Shown here: piece after piece, positions 16,647 to 24,784 of the stretch
Position numbering within the stretch: the stretch's first letter is position 1
Layout: each line of letters opens with the position of its first letter
The notes under the pieces: model-generated
The model's input: the letters and a program-made list of their open reading frames with translations, nothing else
Told to the model about the DNA's origin: nothing
The model's database searches: none
Assembly: GCA_045124315.1 (NCBI GenBank)
Contig: JBGVLO010000144.1
Span: forward strand, 1-53,996
Origin: CAG-411 sp045124315
GTDB lineage: Bacteria > Bacillota > Clostridia > Lachnospirales > Lachnospiraceae
Reading direction: 5' to 3'
Length of the DNA stretch: 53,996 nucleotides
Program-made: the position numbers and the translations under genes

Positions 16647-17240
16647 ATGCGATACGGGAAATTGTATATTTGTATCATTGTTTGTGCAATCTGTTGCTTT
16701 TTGTTGCAGGGAGTTTCCTTTTTTGGGTTTCGAGAGGTAATAAAACAAAAAGAGAATAAGGAGAAGGAAAGCGCAATTACAGTGTTGGAACAGGAAAATA
16801 AAGAATTTCTTGCTCCGGGGGCGTATTGTAGATATCTCATTCAAAATCCAGAGAACGGGGAAGAAATCATAAAAGAAGAAACGCTTGCTTCTGCTTTTGT
16901 TGGTTGGAAGAGAAAAGAACTGGAAAATTATATTAAAGAATACAATCAAATAGAAAAGCAAAAGCAGAATGGAAACATTACTCTGGAGTTGGTGGAATTT
17001 TCGGAAAAAGGGATTGTAGTACGAAAAAGAGTGAATGACAGGGGGCAAAATTATAAGTTTATTGTAGTGGTGGAGAGTGGTCAGGTTGTCGTTTATGATG
17101 CAAAATGGGAAAATAAATATGAGGATACAAACATAATGGCAAAAAATTTGTCAGTGGAGGAGCAGATAAAATTATCAAAAGGAATTAAGGTGAAAGATGA
17201 GAAAGAATTGTATGCGATGCTGGAAAATTACTCAAGTTGA
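16647..17240 (+). CDS. Membrane-anchored protein with BofC-like C-terminal domain
   Basis: The 197-residue protein has a signal anchor (about 7-27, ICIIVCAICCFLLQGVSFF) followed by an extracytoplasmic domain. The tail SVEEQIKLSKGIKVKDEKEL and the final LENYSS recall the BofC C-terminal domain (PF08955). In Bacillus, BofC is a forespore intermembrane regulator of SpoIVB-dependent signalling. Many clostridial proteins share only this domain and have no known role. The ATG at 16647 has AAAGGAGG nine bases upstream. The gene is flanked on both sides by copies of the repeat family. The domain call is moderate and the sporulation role is inference. Confidence 0.6.
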   Translation: MRYGKLYICIIVCAICCFLLQGVSFFGFREVIKQKENKEKESAITVLEQENKEFLAPGAYCRYLIQNPENGEEIIKEETLASAFVGWKRKELENYIKEYNQIEKQKQNGNITLELVEFSEKGIVVRKRVNDRGQNYKFIVVVESGQVVVYDAKWENKYEDTNIMAKNLSVEEQIKLSKGIKVKDEKELYAMLENYSS

Positions 17241-17246
17241 GGAATT

Positions 17247-17382
17247 GTAACAGTTCAGACGGGGGCTGTCCTGTTACGGCTCACAGCAAGCTTACGCATG
17301 CAAATTGCTGTGAGCCACACCTGATTTACGCATTCATACGTCCTTGCACAGCAATGTGTGCAAGGACTACCTGAACTGTTAC
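17247..17382 (-). repeat. Modular hairpin repeat element, copy B (inverted relative to copy A)
   Basis: The ends are GTAACAGTTCAG and CTGAACTGTTAC. Its reverse complement reproduces copy A almost base for base: the 11-bp GTCCTTGCACA hairpin, the linker, the 12-bp GGCTCACAGCAA hairpin and the end hairpin. The differences are a few substitutions in the linker and the end-hairpin loop. It lies between the BofC-like gene and a flavoprotein gene and has no coding frame. Confidence 0.87.
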
Positions 17383-17464
17383 GAGGAATTACAAGTTTGT
17401 CTTGCAATCTATGCTGTATAAGGCTAAAATGTAAAATAGTGTGAAGTTGAGTGGAAATAGGAAT

Positions 17465-17496
17465 GTGACAGTTCAGGCAGCCCCTGGCTGAACTGC
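17465..17496. repeat. Second solo end-hairpin of the repeat family
   Basis: CAGTTCAG (17469-17476) pairs with CTGAACTG (17488-17495), and the inner bases GCAGCCCCTGG resemble the CAGCCCTGG centre of the copy A end hairpin. It lies 83 bp after copy B and about 36 bp before the next gene. It looks like an isolated terminal module. Confidence 0.7.
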
Positions 17497-17531
17497 TAGG
17501 TAGGAGTAAAGATTGCAAGGACGGTGTTGAC

Positions 17532-18779
17532 TTGACTGAAGAAAGAACAGATGTGATCATTGTTGGTGGTGGCGCAGCAGGAATGTTTTCTGCAATTTTG
17601 TGTGCAAGATGTGGAAAAAGGGTAGTGCTTTTTGAACAGAAGAAACAGTTGGGAAAGAAACTGTTAGCTACAGGAAATGGAAAGTGTAATTATACTAATT
17701 TGTATATATCTGAGGATTGTTATGGAGGAGAACAGGATGGATTTGTAGAATATGGAATCCATGCCTTTGGTCCTGATAAAGCCGTGGAATGTTTGAAAAA
17801 GATGGGAATCTACCCTAAAAATAAAAATGGCTATATCTATCCTTATTCAGAACAGGCAAGTGCGGTTTTGGACATCTTTGAGATGGAAATTCACAATGCG
17901 GGGATCCATGTGAAATTTGAGAAAGTATTGGAAATTCAGAAAAAGAAAGACTTTATTGTGCGGACAGAGAATGGAAGGTACACAGGAAAGCAGCTTGTGC
18001 TTGCTACAGGAGGAAAGGCCTCTCCTAAACTGGGATCCGATGGAAGCGGATTTGTTTTGGCGAGAAAATTGGGACATCGGATAGTGGATCCGGTGCCTGC
18101 TCTTATTGGCTTAAAATGTAGTGAGGCATACTATAAAGAAATTTCAGGTGTGCGTGTTTTTGCTGAAATTAGTTTGTATGTGGATCAGGAAAAGGTACAA
18201 GAGGAAAAAGGCGAGTTGCAGTTAACCTCCTATGGAATATCAGGAATTCCAGTATTTCAGCTGAGTCGATATGCGGCAAGAGCGCTAGAAGATGGAAAAT
18301 CCGTGTCTGCGTGTATTGATTATATGCCAGAGCTTACAAAGGAAGAATTGGAACTGGAACTGACACGCAGATTTCGTAAATCAGATAAGAATGCAAGTGA
18401 AGCATTGATTGGCTTACTGAACCAAAAACTAATACAGGTATTTTTGCCGTTGAGCGGGATTAGTAAGACGAAAAAGGCCAGTAGCATCAATGCACAACAG
18501 ATAAAACAGTTAGCTGTAAAATTAAAAAAGATGAATACAAAGATCGTGGAAACTAATGGGTTTGAACAAGCGCAGGTTACCGCAGGAGGCGTATCCACAG
18601 ACGAAATTGATGAGAAAACAATGGAGTCTAAATTGATAAAAGATTTTTATCTTGTTGGAGAAGTGATGGATGTAGATGGTATTTGTGGTGGATACAATTT
18701 ACAGTGGTGCTGGATATCTGCTTATCTTGCAAGTTGTGCGATTTGCGGTATGGATTGTATAGAGAAGATAGAAGAGTAA
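17532..18779 (+). CDS. FAD-dependent oxidoreductase, HI0933/YhiN family
   Basis: The 415-residue flavoprotein has the dinucleotide-binding motif VIIVGGGAAGMFSAI (8-22), then LLATGNGKCNYTN and VLATGGKASPKLGSDGSG, which define the HI0933-like family (PF03486). The C-terminal VMDVDGICGGYNLQWCWISA closes the FAD site. The reaction is not established for this family. The likely start is a TTG at 17532 with AAGGACGG ten bases upstream; no ATG occurs before the FAD motif. The next flavoprotein gene begins immediately, so the two are probably co-expressed. Confidence 0.9.
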   Translation: MTEERTDVIIVGGGAAGMFSAILCARCGKRVVLFEQKKQLGKKLLATGNGKCNYTNLYISEDCYGGEQDGFVEYGIHAFGPDKAVECLKKMGIYPKNKNGYIYPYSEQASAVLDIFEMEIHNAGIHVKFEKVLEIQKKKDFIVRTENGRYTGKQLVLATGGKASPKLGSDGSGFVLARKLGHRIVDPVPALIGLKCSEAYYKEISGVRVFAEISLYVDQEKVQEEKGELQLTSYGISGIPVFQLSRYAARALEDGKSVSACIDYMPELTKEELELELTRRFRKSDKNASEALIGLLNQKLIQVFLPLSGISKTKKASSINAQQIKQLAVKLKKMNTKIVETNGFEQAQVTAGGVSTDEIDEKTMESKLIKDFYLVGEVMDVDGICGGYNLQWCWISAYLASCAICGMDCIEKIEE

Positions 18780-18780
18780 T

Positions 18781-20496
18781 TTGTGTAGGTTAGAAGAGAA
18801 TTCCGGGAAAGTGAGTGCAGGAAAATTGTTAAGAATATCACAGATAAAGGTAAATATATCCGAAATCTATAGAAATAACAGAGAAGAATTCCCAACAAGA
18901 GAAGCATGGGAGCAGTTTTATTGGAAAAAAGAAATGTTTTATATCAAAAAAAAATCTGGGAAGATTTTGGGGTGCTCAGAAAAAGAAATAAAACAGATAC
19001 ATATTATAAAACGTTCTTTAGATGCGAGAAAGAAAAAAGAGATTTGTTATTCGTATGTGGTTGAGGTAGAAGTTGGTGCTTCTTTGGAAAAGAAGCTTTT
19101 AGACAAAGAAAAGAAAAAACGTTTTTCAAAAGCCAACGAGGTGAAATATCAATATCCGGAAATGGGAGAGCAGAAACTGAAACACCCGCCGGTTGTTGTG
19201 GGATTTGGACCGGCTGGTATGTTTTGTGCGTGGGAACTGGCAAAGGCAGGATATAAGCCAATTGTGTTTGAACAAGGGAAAAAAGTTGAAGAACGCTTGA
19301 AGGATGTGGAAGCCTTTTGGAAAAACGGAATTCTTATGCCCCAAAGTAATGTGCAGTTCGGGGAAGGTGGTGCAGGAACATTTTCAGACGGGAAGCTTAA
19401 TACAACTGTAAAAGATCCAAGTGGACGAAACCGAAAGGTCTTGGAGATTTTTGTGGAGAATGGAGCTTCTGAGGAGATTTTGTATCAGCAAAAGCCACAC
19501 ATAGGTACCGATGTATTGTGTAAAATTGTAAAAAATATGAGAGAGAATATATTGAAATGGGGCGGAGAGATTCATTTTCAATCTAAGGTAACGAATATTC
19601 GTCTGGATGAGAATGGAAATCTGGCAGGTGTGCAGATTAATGATGAAAATTGGATTCATACGCAGGTGGCAGTATTTGCCATTGGTCATAGCGCCAGAGA
19701 TACATTCGAATTGTTTGAGAAAAAGAAGGTTCACATGGAACAAAAGCCATTTGCCATAGGAGTTCGTGTGGAACATGAACAGAGTATTATTAACGAAAAT
19801 CAATATGGTGAACTTGCGGATATTTTACCAGCTGCAGATTATAAGCTTACCCATCAGGCAAAAAATGGAAGGAGCATTTTTTCGTTCTGTATGTGTCCTG
19901 GAGGATTTGTGGTAGATGCCTCTTCAGAGAAACATGCTCTTGTAGTGAATGGAATGAGCAATTCCGGTCGAGATGAAAAAAATGCCAATAGTGCATTAGT
20001 TGTCAATGTTGTGCCGGAGGATTTTGAGGGAAATTCTGTGCTTGATGGCGTAGAATTTCAAAGAAAATGGGAGAAAAAGGCATACTTGGAAGGAAAAGGA
20101 AAGGTGCCGGTTCAGTTGTTTGGAGATTTCAAGAAAAAAAAGACAAGTACTGCCTATGGAAATCTAAAACCGATTCATAAAGGAAAAACCGAGTTTGGAA
20201 ATTTGTGGAATTGTCTACCGGGATTTGTTTGTGAAACCATTGTAGAGGGAATTGAGGAATTTTCTAAAAGAATTCCGGGGTTTGATCGGGAAGATATCGT
20301 TCTTTCTGGCGTGGAAACAAGAACTTCGTCGCCGGTGAGAATTACGAGAAATGAGAAATTTGAGGGGAACTATAAAGGTTTCTATCCTTGTGGTGAGGGA
20401 GCTGGATATGCAGGTGGAATTACTTCAGCAGCGATGGATGGATTGCGTGTGTATGAAGCCATCAGACAGGTGTATCAACCGTTAGAAGAAAACTAG
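18781..20496 (+). CDS. FAD-dependent dehydrogenase-like protein (COG2509 type)
   Basis: The protein is up to 571 residues. An N-terminal extension of about 120 residues precedes the FAD motif VVVGFGPAGMFCAWELA (about 140-156). Family landmarks follow: FGEGGAGTFSDGKLNT, FSFCMCPGGFVV, and near the end ETRTSSPVRITRN and GEGAGYAGGITSAAMDG. These uncharacterised flavoproteins are widespread in anaerobic Firmicutes. The start is unsure: TTG at 18781, one base after the previous stop, or GTG at 18811, which gives the more usual short lead into LLRISQIKV. It lies in an operon with the preceding flavoprotein and perhaps proB, 19 bp downstream. Confidence 0.88.
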   Translation: MCRLEENSGKVSAGKLLRISQIKVNISEIYRNNREEFPTREAWEQFYWKKEMFYIKKKSGKILGCSEKEIKQIHIIKRSLDARKKKEICYSYVVEVEVGASLEKKLLDKEKKKRFSKANEVKYQYPEMGEQKLKHPPVVVGFGPAGMFCAWELAKAGYKPIVFEQGKKVEERLKDVEAFWKNGILMPQSNVQFGEGGAGTFSDGKLNTTVKDPSGRNRKVLEIFVENGASEEILYQQKPHIGTDVLCKIVKNMRENILKWGGEIHFQSKVTNIRLDENGNLAGVQINDENWIHTQVAVFAIGHSARDTFELFEKKKVHMEQKPFAIGVRVEHEQSIINENQYGELADILPAADYKLTHQAKNGRSIFSFCMCPGGFVVDASSEKHALVVNGMSNSGRDEKNANSALVVNVVPEDFEGNSVLDGVEFQRKWEKKAYLEGKGKVPVQLFGDFKKKKTSTAYGNLKPIHKGKTEFGNLWNCLPGFVCETIVEGIEEFSKRIPGFDREDIVLSGVETRTSSPVRITRNEKFEGNYKGFYPCGEGAGYAGGITSAAMDGLRVYEAIRQVYQPLEEN

Positions 20497-20515
20497 AAAG
20501 GGAACTGGTGAAAAT

Positions 20516-21373
20516 ATGGATAGATCATTTATTAAAGAGAAGAAGAGAATTGTGATTAAGCTTGGATCTTCAACGATCACTCATGAGGAGACTGGGGCAC
20601 TTGATTTGGTGAAATTAGAGAAACTGGTACGTTTACTTACGGATTTAAGAAATCAGGGAAAAGAAGTAGTAGTAGTTTCATCCGGTGCCATTGCGGTTGG
20701 TAGAAAGGCTATGGGAATAAAGGAAAGACCGACGGAAACTGCAATAAGACAGGCATGTGCTGCGGTTGGACAGGCAAGACTGATGATGGTATATCAAAAA
20801 TTATTTGGTGAATATAATCAGGTTACTGCACAGGTACTGATGACAAAATATACTATGATCAATGATGTTAGCCGAGCCAATGCACAGAATACTTTTCGTG
20901 AGTTGCTAAAGATGGGTGTCATACCAATTGTGAATGAAAATGATACTGTTTCTACAGATGAATTGGAATATGGAAATTTCGGAGACAATGATACACTTTC
21001 TGCAATTGTGGCAGCGTTGATCGGAGCAGATTTATTAATTTTATTATCTGACATTGATGGATTGTATACCGATGATCCAAATACGAATAAAGATGCAGAA
21101 TTTATCCAGTGTGTAACTAAAATTGATGAGAAGTTAGAGAATATGGGAAAAGGTGTTACAAGTGGAGTGGGAACTGGTGGTATGGCTACCAAGATTTCTG
21201 CCGGAAAGATTGCGACTGCTTCCGGGTGTGATATGGTAATTGCCAATGGGGAAAATATTGGAATTATTCATCGGATTATGCAGGGAGAGGATATAGGAAC
21301 TGTTTTTATGGCTCATAAAAACGAAGGATTTCATTTGATTGACTATATCATGACACCACAGTATAGTAAATAA
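20516..21373 (+). CDS. proB: Glutamate 5-kinase (no PUA domain)
   Basis: ProB phosphorylates L-glutamate to gamma-glutamyl phosphate, the first step of proline synthesis. The 285-residue amino-acid kinase domain is complete: RIVIKLGSST, VVSSGAIAVG, PIVNENDTVS, FGDNDTLSA, SDIDGLYT and VTSGVGTGGMATKI. The C-terminal PUA domain found in roughly 370-residue enzymes is missing, as in several Clostridia. proA, its usual partner, is not adjacent. The ATG at 20516 follows a moderate ribosome site. Confidence 0.97.
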   Translation: MDRSFIKEKKRIVIKLGSSTITHEETGALDLVKLEKLVRLLTDLRNQGKEVVVVSSGAIAVGRKAMGIKERPTETAIRQACAAVGQARLMMVYQKLFGEYNQVTAQVLMTKYTMINDVSRANAQNTFRELLKMGVIPIVNENDTVSTDELEYGNFGDNDTLSAIVAALIGADLLILLSDIDGLYTDDPNTNKDAEFIQCVTKIDEKLENMGKGVTSGVGTGGMATKISAGKIATASGCDMVIANGENIGIIHRIMQGEDIGTVFMAHKNEGFHLIDYIMTPQYSK

Positions 21374-21508
21374 AGATAACTATTCAGTACCCTATATAAT
21401 GGAACAATCTGATACGTTATGTTTGCATAGGAGTAGCTGGTTATTCACAGAATAGCTTAAATCGGGAATAGATAGAACAGAAAACAAAAATTTGAAAAGG
21501 AGAACAAA

Positions 21509-21733
21509 ATGAACGACGAAAAAATCGCTAGAATAAACGAATTGTATCATAAATCAAAAGAACAGGGTTTAACGGCAGAAGAGAAGCTAGAGCAAGCGAA
21601 TTTAAGAAAAGAGTATATCGCAGCCATTCGCGCAGATTTGCAGAGCACATTGAATAATGTTTCTGTATTGAATCCGGACGGAACCGTAACAGATTTAAAA
21701 GACGTGAAAAAGAAAAAAGCGAGGAGAAGCTAA
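21509..21733 (+). CDS. YnzC/DUF896 family small protein
   Basis: The 74-residue protein matches DUF896: start IARINELYHKSKEQGLTAEE, then EQANLRKEYIAAIRADLQ, and a short basic tail. The Bacillus homologue YnzC forms a small helical hairpin, and its function is unclear. AAAGGAG lies at a good distance from the ATG. The next gene begins five bases after the stop, so translation is probably coupled. The 135 bp before it hold no clear terminator. Confidence 0.92.
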   Translation: MNDEKIARINELYHKSKEQGLTAEEKLEQANLRKEYIAAIRADLQSTLNNVSVLNPDGTVTDLKDVKKKKARRS

Positions 21734-21738
21734 TCTCC

Positions 21739-22296
21739 ATGATAAAACAGGAATTACGGCAGAGGATACGAAGTCAAAAAAGAAGTATGTCTTTGGATGA
21801 GATAGAGAAAAAGAGTGAAAGAATTTTTGAAAAGCTGGAAAATCTCAAGATATGGAAGGAAATGGAACTTGTGTATTCTTATGTATCCTATAACCAGGAG
21901 GTACAGACAGCAAAGCGAATGGAGCAGTGGATGGCTACAGGAAAACGAATTGCAGTTCCGAAAGTGGTTGGAGAGGATATTCGGTTTTATGAAATCGAAA
22001 GTATGAATCAGTTGCAAAAGGGGTATCAAAATATTTTAGAGCCCAATTCAGAGAAAATAGTAGAGGGCGAAGCAGGAATTGTTTTGATGCCTGGACTGGC
22101 GTTTGACAGAAGTTATCATCGGTTAGGATACGGTGGGGGATTTTATGACAGATATTTACAACGCTGGAAGGGAACCTCGTTAACAAAAATTGCATTATGC
22201 TATAGTTACCAGTTGTTGGAGGCCATTCCATTTGAGGAACATGATTATCAGATGGATGTTATTTTGACGGAAAAAGAATGGATTAAGAAGCAATAG
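21739..22296 (+). CDS. 5-formyltetrahydrofolate cyclo-ligase
   Basis: This enzyme converts 5-formyl-THF to 5,10-methenyl-THF using ATP, recycling a folate storage form. The 185-residue protein shows the family start IKQELRQRIRSQKRSM, a central VPKVVG, and the ATP/folate site VLMPGLAFDRSYHRLGYGGG followed by FYDRYL. The gene lies between the YnzC-like gene and miaB, with 24 bp to miaB, consistent with one operon. Confidence 0.95.
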   Translation: MIKQELRQRIRSQKRSMSLDEIEKKSERIFEKLENLKIWKEMELVYSYVSYNQEVQTAKRMEQWMATGKRIAVPKVVGEDIRFYEIESMNQLQKGYQNILEPNSEKIVEGEAGIVLMPGLAFDRSYHRLGYGGGFYDRYLQRWKGTSLTKIALCYSYQLLEAIPFEEHDYQMDVILTEKEWIKKQ

Positions 22297-22320
22297 ATAG
22301 TTCGAGAACGGAGGAAAAAG

Positions 22321-23781
22321 ATGCATAATCGAGAGGCAATAGAAGAATGGATGAACAAAGTCGATTTGAATGGACCAGAGCCCATAGAGGAACCTATGAG
22401 ACAGTATTACTTTATAAAAAAATGTCAGGAGATTTTGAATAAGCAGAAAGAAGAAATGGGAAGAGCGCTGACCGCGTCAGCTGTAACCTTTGGTTGTCAG
22501 ATGAATTCCCGCGACTCAGAAAAGATTATAGGAATTCTTGAAAAGATTGGATATGATATTGTAGAAGGTGAAGATGCGGATTTGATCATCTATAATACTT
22601 GTACGGTTCGTGAAAATGCCAACCAAAAAGTGTATGGAAGATTAGGTGCACTAAAGCGAATGAAGAAGAAGAAACCACATATGTACATTGCATTATGTGG
22701 GTGTATGATGCAGGAAGATATTGTAGTTGAGAAGATTAGAAAGAGTTATTCCTTTGTTAATCTTCTGTTTGGTACACACAACATTTTTAAGTTCGCAGAG
22801 CTCTTATATACAAGTTTTATGTCAGAACGAATGGTAGTTGATATTTGGAAGGATACAAAGGAAATTGTAGAAGATTTGCCAAGTGAAAGAAAGTTCTCTT
22901 TCAAGGCTGGTGTTAATGTTATGTTTGGTTGTAACAATTTCTGTACGTATTGTATTGTGCCTTATGTAAGAGGAAGAGAACGAAGCAGGAATCCCAAAGA
23001 GATTATCAGGGAAGTGGAAGCTCTTGTGGCGGATGGTGTGGTTGAAGTTATGTTGCTGGGACAAAATGTGAATTCTTATGGAAAAGATTTTGAAACACCG
23101 GTATCATTTGCTGAACTTTTACGAGAAGTAGAAAAGGTAGAGGGACTAAAGCGAATTCGTTTCATGACTTCTCATCCAAAGGATTTGTCTGATGAATTAA
23201 TTGAAACAATGAAACAGTCGAAAAAGATTTGTAAACACTTACATTTACCAGTACAGGCAGGAAGTAGCCGACTTTTGAAGATTATGAATCGGAAATATAC
23301 CAAAGAGGATTATCTGGCTTTGGTAGAAAAGATTAAGCAGGAAATACCGGACATTTCATTGACAACAGATATTATGGTTGGTTTTCCAGGAGAGACAGAG
23401 GAAGACTTTATGGAAACAATGGATGTGGTAGAGAAAGTGGGATATTCAGCAGCATATACATTCATTTATTCAAAGAGAACTGGAACTCCTGCGGCAACCA
23501 TGGAAGGACAGGTCCCGGAAGATGTGGTAAAGGATCGTTTTCAGAGATTGTTAGCAAAAGTTCAGGAAATTTCCAGTGAATTGACAAAAAAGGACGAGGG
23601 AACCATACAGGAAGTATTGGTAGAAGAGGTGAACGGACAGGATGAAAAATTAGTGACAGGGCGTTTGTCAAATAACCTGTTAGTACATTTTGAAGGAGAT
23701 GCTTCTTTAATTGGAGAACTGGTTTCGGTAAAATTAAAAGAGTGTAAAGGATTCTATTACATTGGAGAACGTGTAGAGTAG
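22321..23781 (+). CDS. miaB: tRNA-2-methylthio-N6-dimethylallyladenosine synthase
   Basis: MiaB adds a methylthio group at C2 of i6A37 in tRNAs that read codons beginning with U. The 486-residue protein has the N-terminal UPF0004 domain with cysteines in TFGCQMNSRDSEKI, NTCTVRENA and LCGCMMQ (auxiliary cluster), the radical SAM motif CNNFCTYC followed by PYVRGRERSR, and a C-terminal TRAM domain (about 415-484). A hydrophilic N-terminal extension of about 50 residues is usual for clostridial MiaB. The gene ends an operon with a strong terminator after it. Confidence 0.97.
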   Translation: MHNREAIEEWMNKVDLNGPEPIEEPMRQYYFIKKCQEILNKQKEEMGRALTASAVTFGCQMNSRDSEKIIGILEKIGYDIVEGEDADLIIYNTCTVRENANQKVYGRLGALKRMKKKKPHMYIALCGCMMQEDIVVEKIRKSYSFVNLLFGTHNIFKFAELLYTSFMSERMVVDIWKDTKEIVEDLPSERKFSFKAGVNVMFGCNNFCTYCIVPYVRGRERSRNPKEIIREVEALVADGVVEVMLLGQNVNSYGKDFETPVSFAELLREVEKVEGLKRIRFMTSHPKDLSDELIETMKQSKKICKHLHLPVQAGSSRLLKIMNRKYTKEDYLALVEKIKQEIPDISLTTDIMVGFPGETEEDFMETMDVVEKVGYSAAYTFIYSKRTGTPAATMEGQVPEDVVKDRFQRLLAKVQEISSELTKKDEGTIQEVLVEEVNGQDEKLVTGRLSNNLLVHFEGDASLIGELVSVKLKECKGFYYIGERVE

Positions 23782-23805
23782 AGAGAAAAGAGAAAATTCA
23801 AAAAG

Positions 23806-23849
23806 AGAGGATAGAAATGTGGACTAGAACATTTCTATCCTCTTTTTTT
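23806..23849 (+). terminator. Rho-independent terminator after miaB
   Basis: AGAGGATAGAAATG (23806-23819) pairs perfectly with CATTTCTATCCTCT (23830-23843), a 14-bp stem, followed by a T-run. The next 97 bases before tetR show nothing further. Confidence 0.9.
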
Positions 23850-23946
23850 GTTCTACAGGATCGGAGCATCAAAAGTTTATATTTTGTTCTGTCGTCAGTC
23901 CATCTTTTGTCGAACAGGTGAAGTTGTGTTTATGGCAATACAATAG

Positions 23947-24561
23947 CTAAGTGAGAGGTTTTGGCTTTCTGGAAATTTTGTTTTGTGGCATGAAGGATTC
24001 TAAGGAACTAAGTAACATATTGTATATAATCTTTGCCATGTGTTCAGGGGAATCCTCGTTTGGCTCGGTGAGCCATTTTTTTACAATTCCAACGCAGCCG
24101 GTAATGCAATAAGCATGGACATATTTCATTTCGTCTTCAGAGGCAGCCGGGAAAAATCGGGAATGATACTTTTCACTGTTACTAAAAATATAGTTCTCGA
24201 TCCTGGTGACAAAGGAAAGATCTCCATGGGGACCGACCAAAGAAGTACAAATATCACGATTTTGATCCAGCATGGTAAAAAGATTAAAAATAAACGGATA
24301 GCTTTGGTTCATATTTTCTATTTGTTCACTGGCGGAAGGAATCAGTGTAATAATCTCCTCCATAAGTTCGTCTTCTACCTTTTCCAGCATGTCATAAATA
24401 TCAGTATAATGCAGATAGAATGTAGAACGGTTGATGTCCACTTCTTCTACCAGTTCTTTTACAGTTATTTCTTTAATACTCTTTGTTTGCATAAGTTTTG
24501 CAAATCCTTGGCGGAGCAAACGTTTGGTTTTTCTGATTCTTCGGTCTGTTTTTTGTTCCAT
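23947..24561 (-). CDS. TetR/AcrR-family transcriptional regulator
   Basis: The 204-residue protein has an N-terminal helix-turn-helix (about 10-57): LRQGFAKLMQTKSIKEITVK, then VDINRSTFYLHYTDIYDML. The C-terminal ligand-binding half is divergent, as usual for the family, and contains CITGCVGIVKKWL. It is transcribed away from yhgE, and the 223-bp gap holds a strong palindrome, so it most likely represses yhgE and perhaps itself. The ATG at 24561 is preceded on its own strand by AAAGGATG. The ligand is unknown. Confidence 0.93.
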   Translation of the reverse strand: MEQKTDRRIRKTKRLLRQGFAKLMQTKSIKEITVKELVEEVDINRSTFYLHYTDIYDMLEKVEDELMEEIITLIPSASEQIENMNQSYPFIFNLFTMLDQNRDICTSLVGPHGDLSFVTRIENYIFSNSEKYHSRFFPAASEDEMKYVHAYCITGCVGIVKKWLTEPNEDSPEHMAKIIYNMLLSSLESFMPQNKISRKPKPLT

Positions 24562-24620
24562 TGTATTTCATCCTTTCTTTTTATAAGAAAATATATTTAA
24601 TAGACAATAGCAGTAGTATG

Positions 24621-24636
24621 TGTCTAGTATTAGACA
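24621..24636. promoter_or_regulatory. Palindromic operator candidate for the TetR regulator
   Basis: TGTCTA GTAT TAGACA is a perfect 6-bp dyad with a 4-bp spacer, a typical TetR-family operator size. It lies between the divergent genes, 21 bp upstream of the yhgE -35 box. A further half-site, TAGACA, is at 24601-24606. Confidence 0.6.
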
Positions 24637-24656
24637 AAATATAGTTTAATTGATGT

Positions 24657-24685
24657 TTGTATTTGAACTATAAATACAGTATAAT
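24657..24685 (+). promoter_or_regulatory. Sigma-A-type promoter for yhgE
   Basis: TTGTAT (24657-24662) and a consensus TATAAT (24680-24685) are 17 bases apart, about 100 bp before the yhgE start codon. Confidence 0.6.
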
Positions 24686-24784
24686 GCAAGAAAAGAAAAT
24701 AATCAACACTGTATCTAATAAACGATAAAAAGACGTTTTATAGATGCCATGTCAAATAGTGTAACAGCTAGAAAGGAGAAAGCT

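Noticed and set aside
17247..17382. Repeat copies as insertion sequences or CRISPR repeats
   Set aside because: No transposase or cas gene is present, copies are single and widely spaced, and there are no regular spacers. A non-autonomous element mobilised from elsewhere remains possible.
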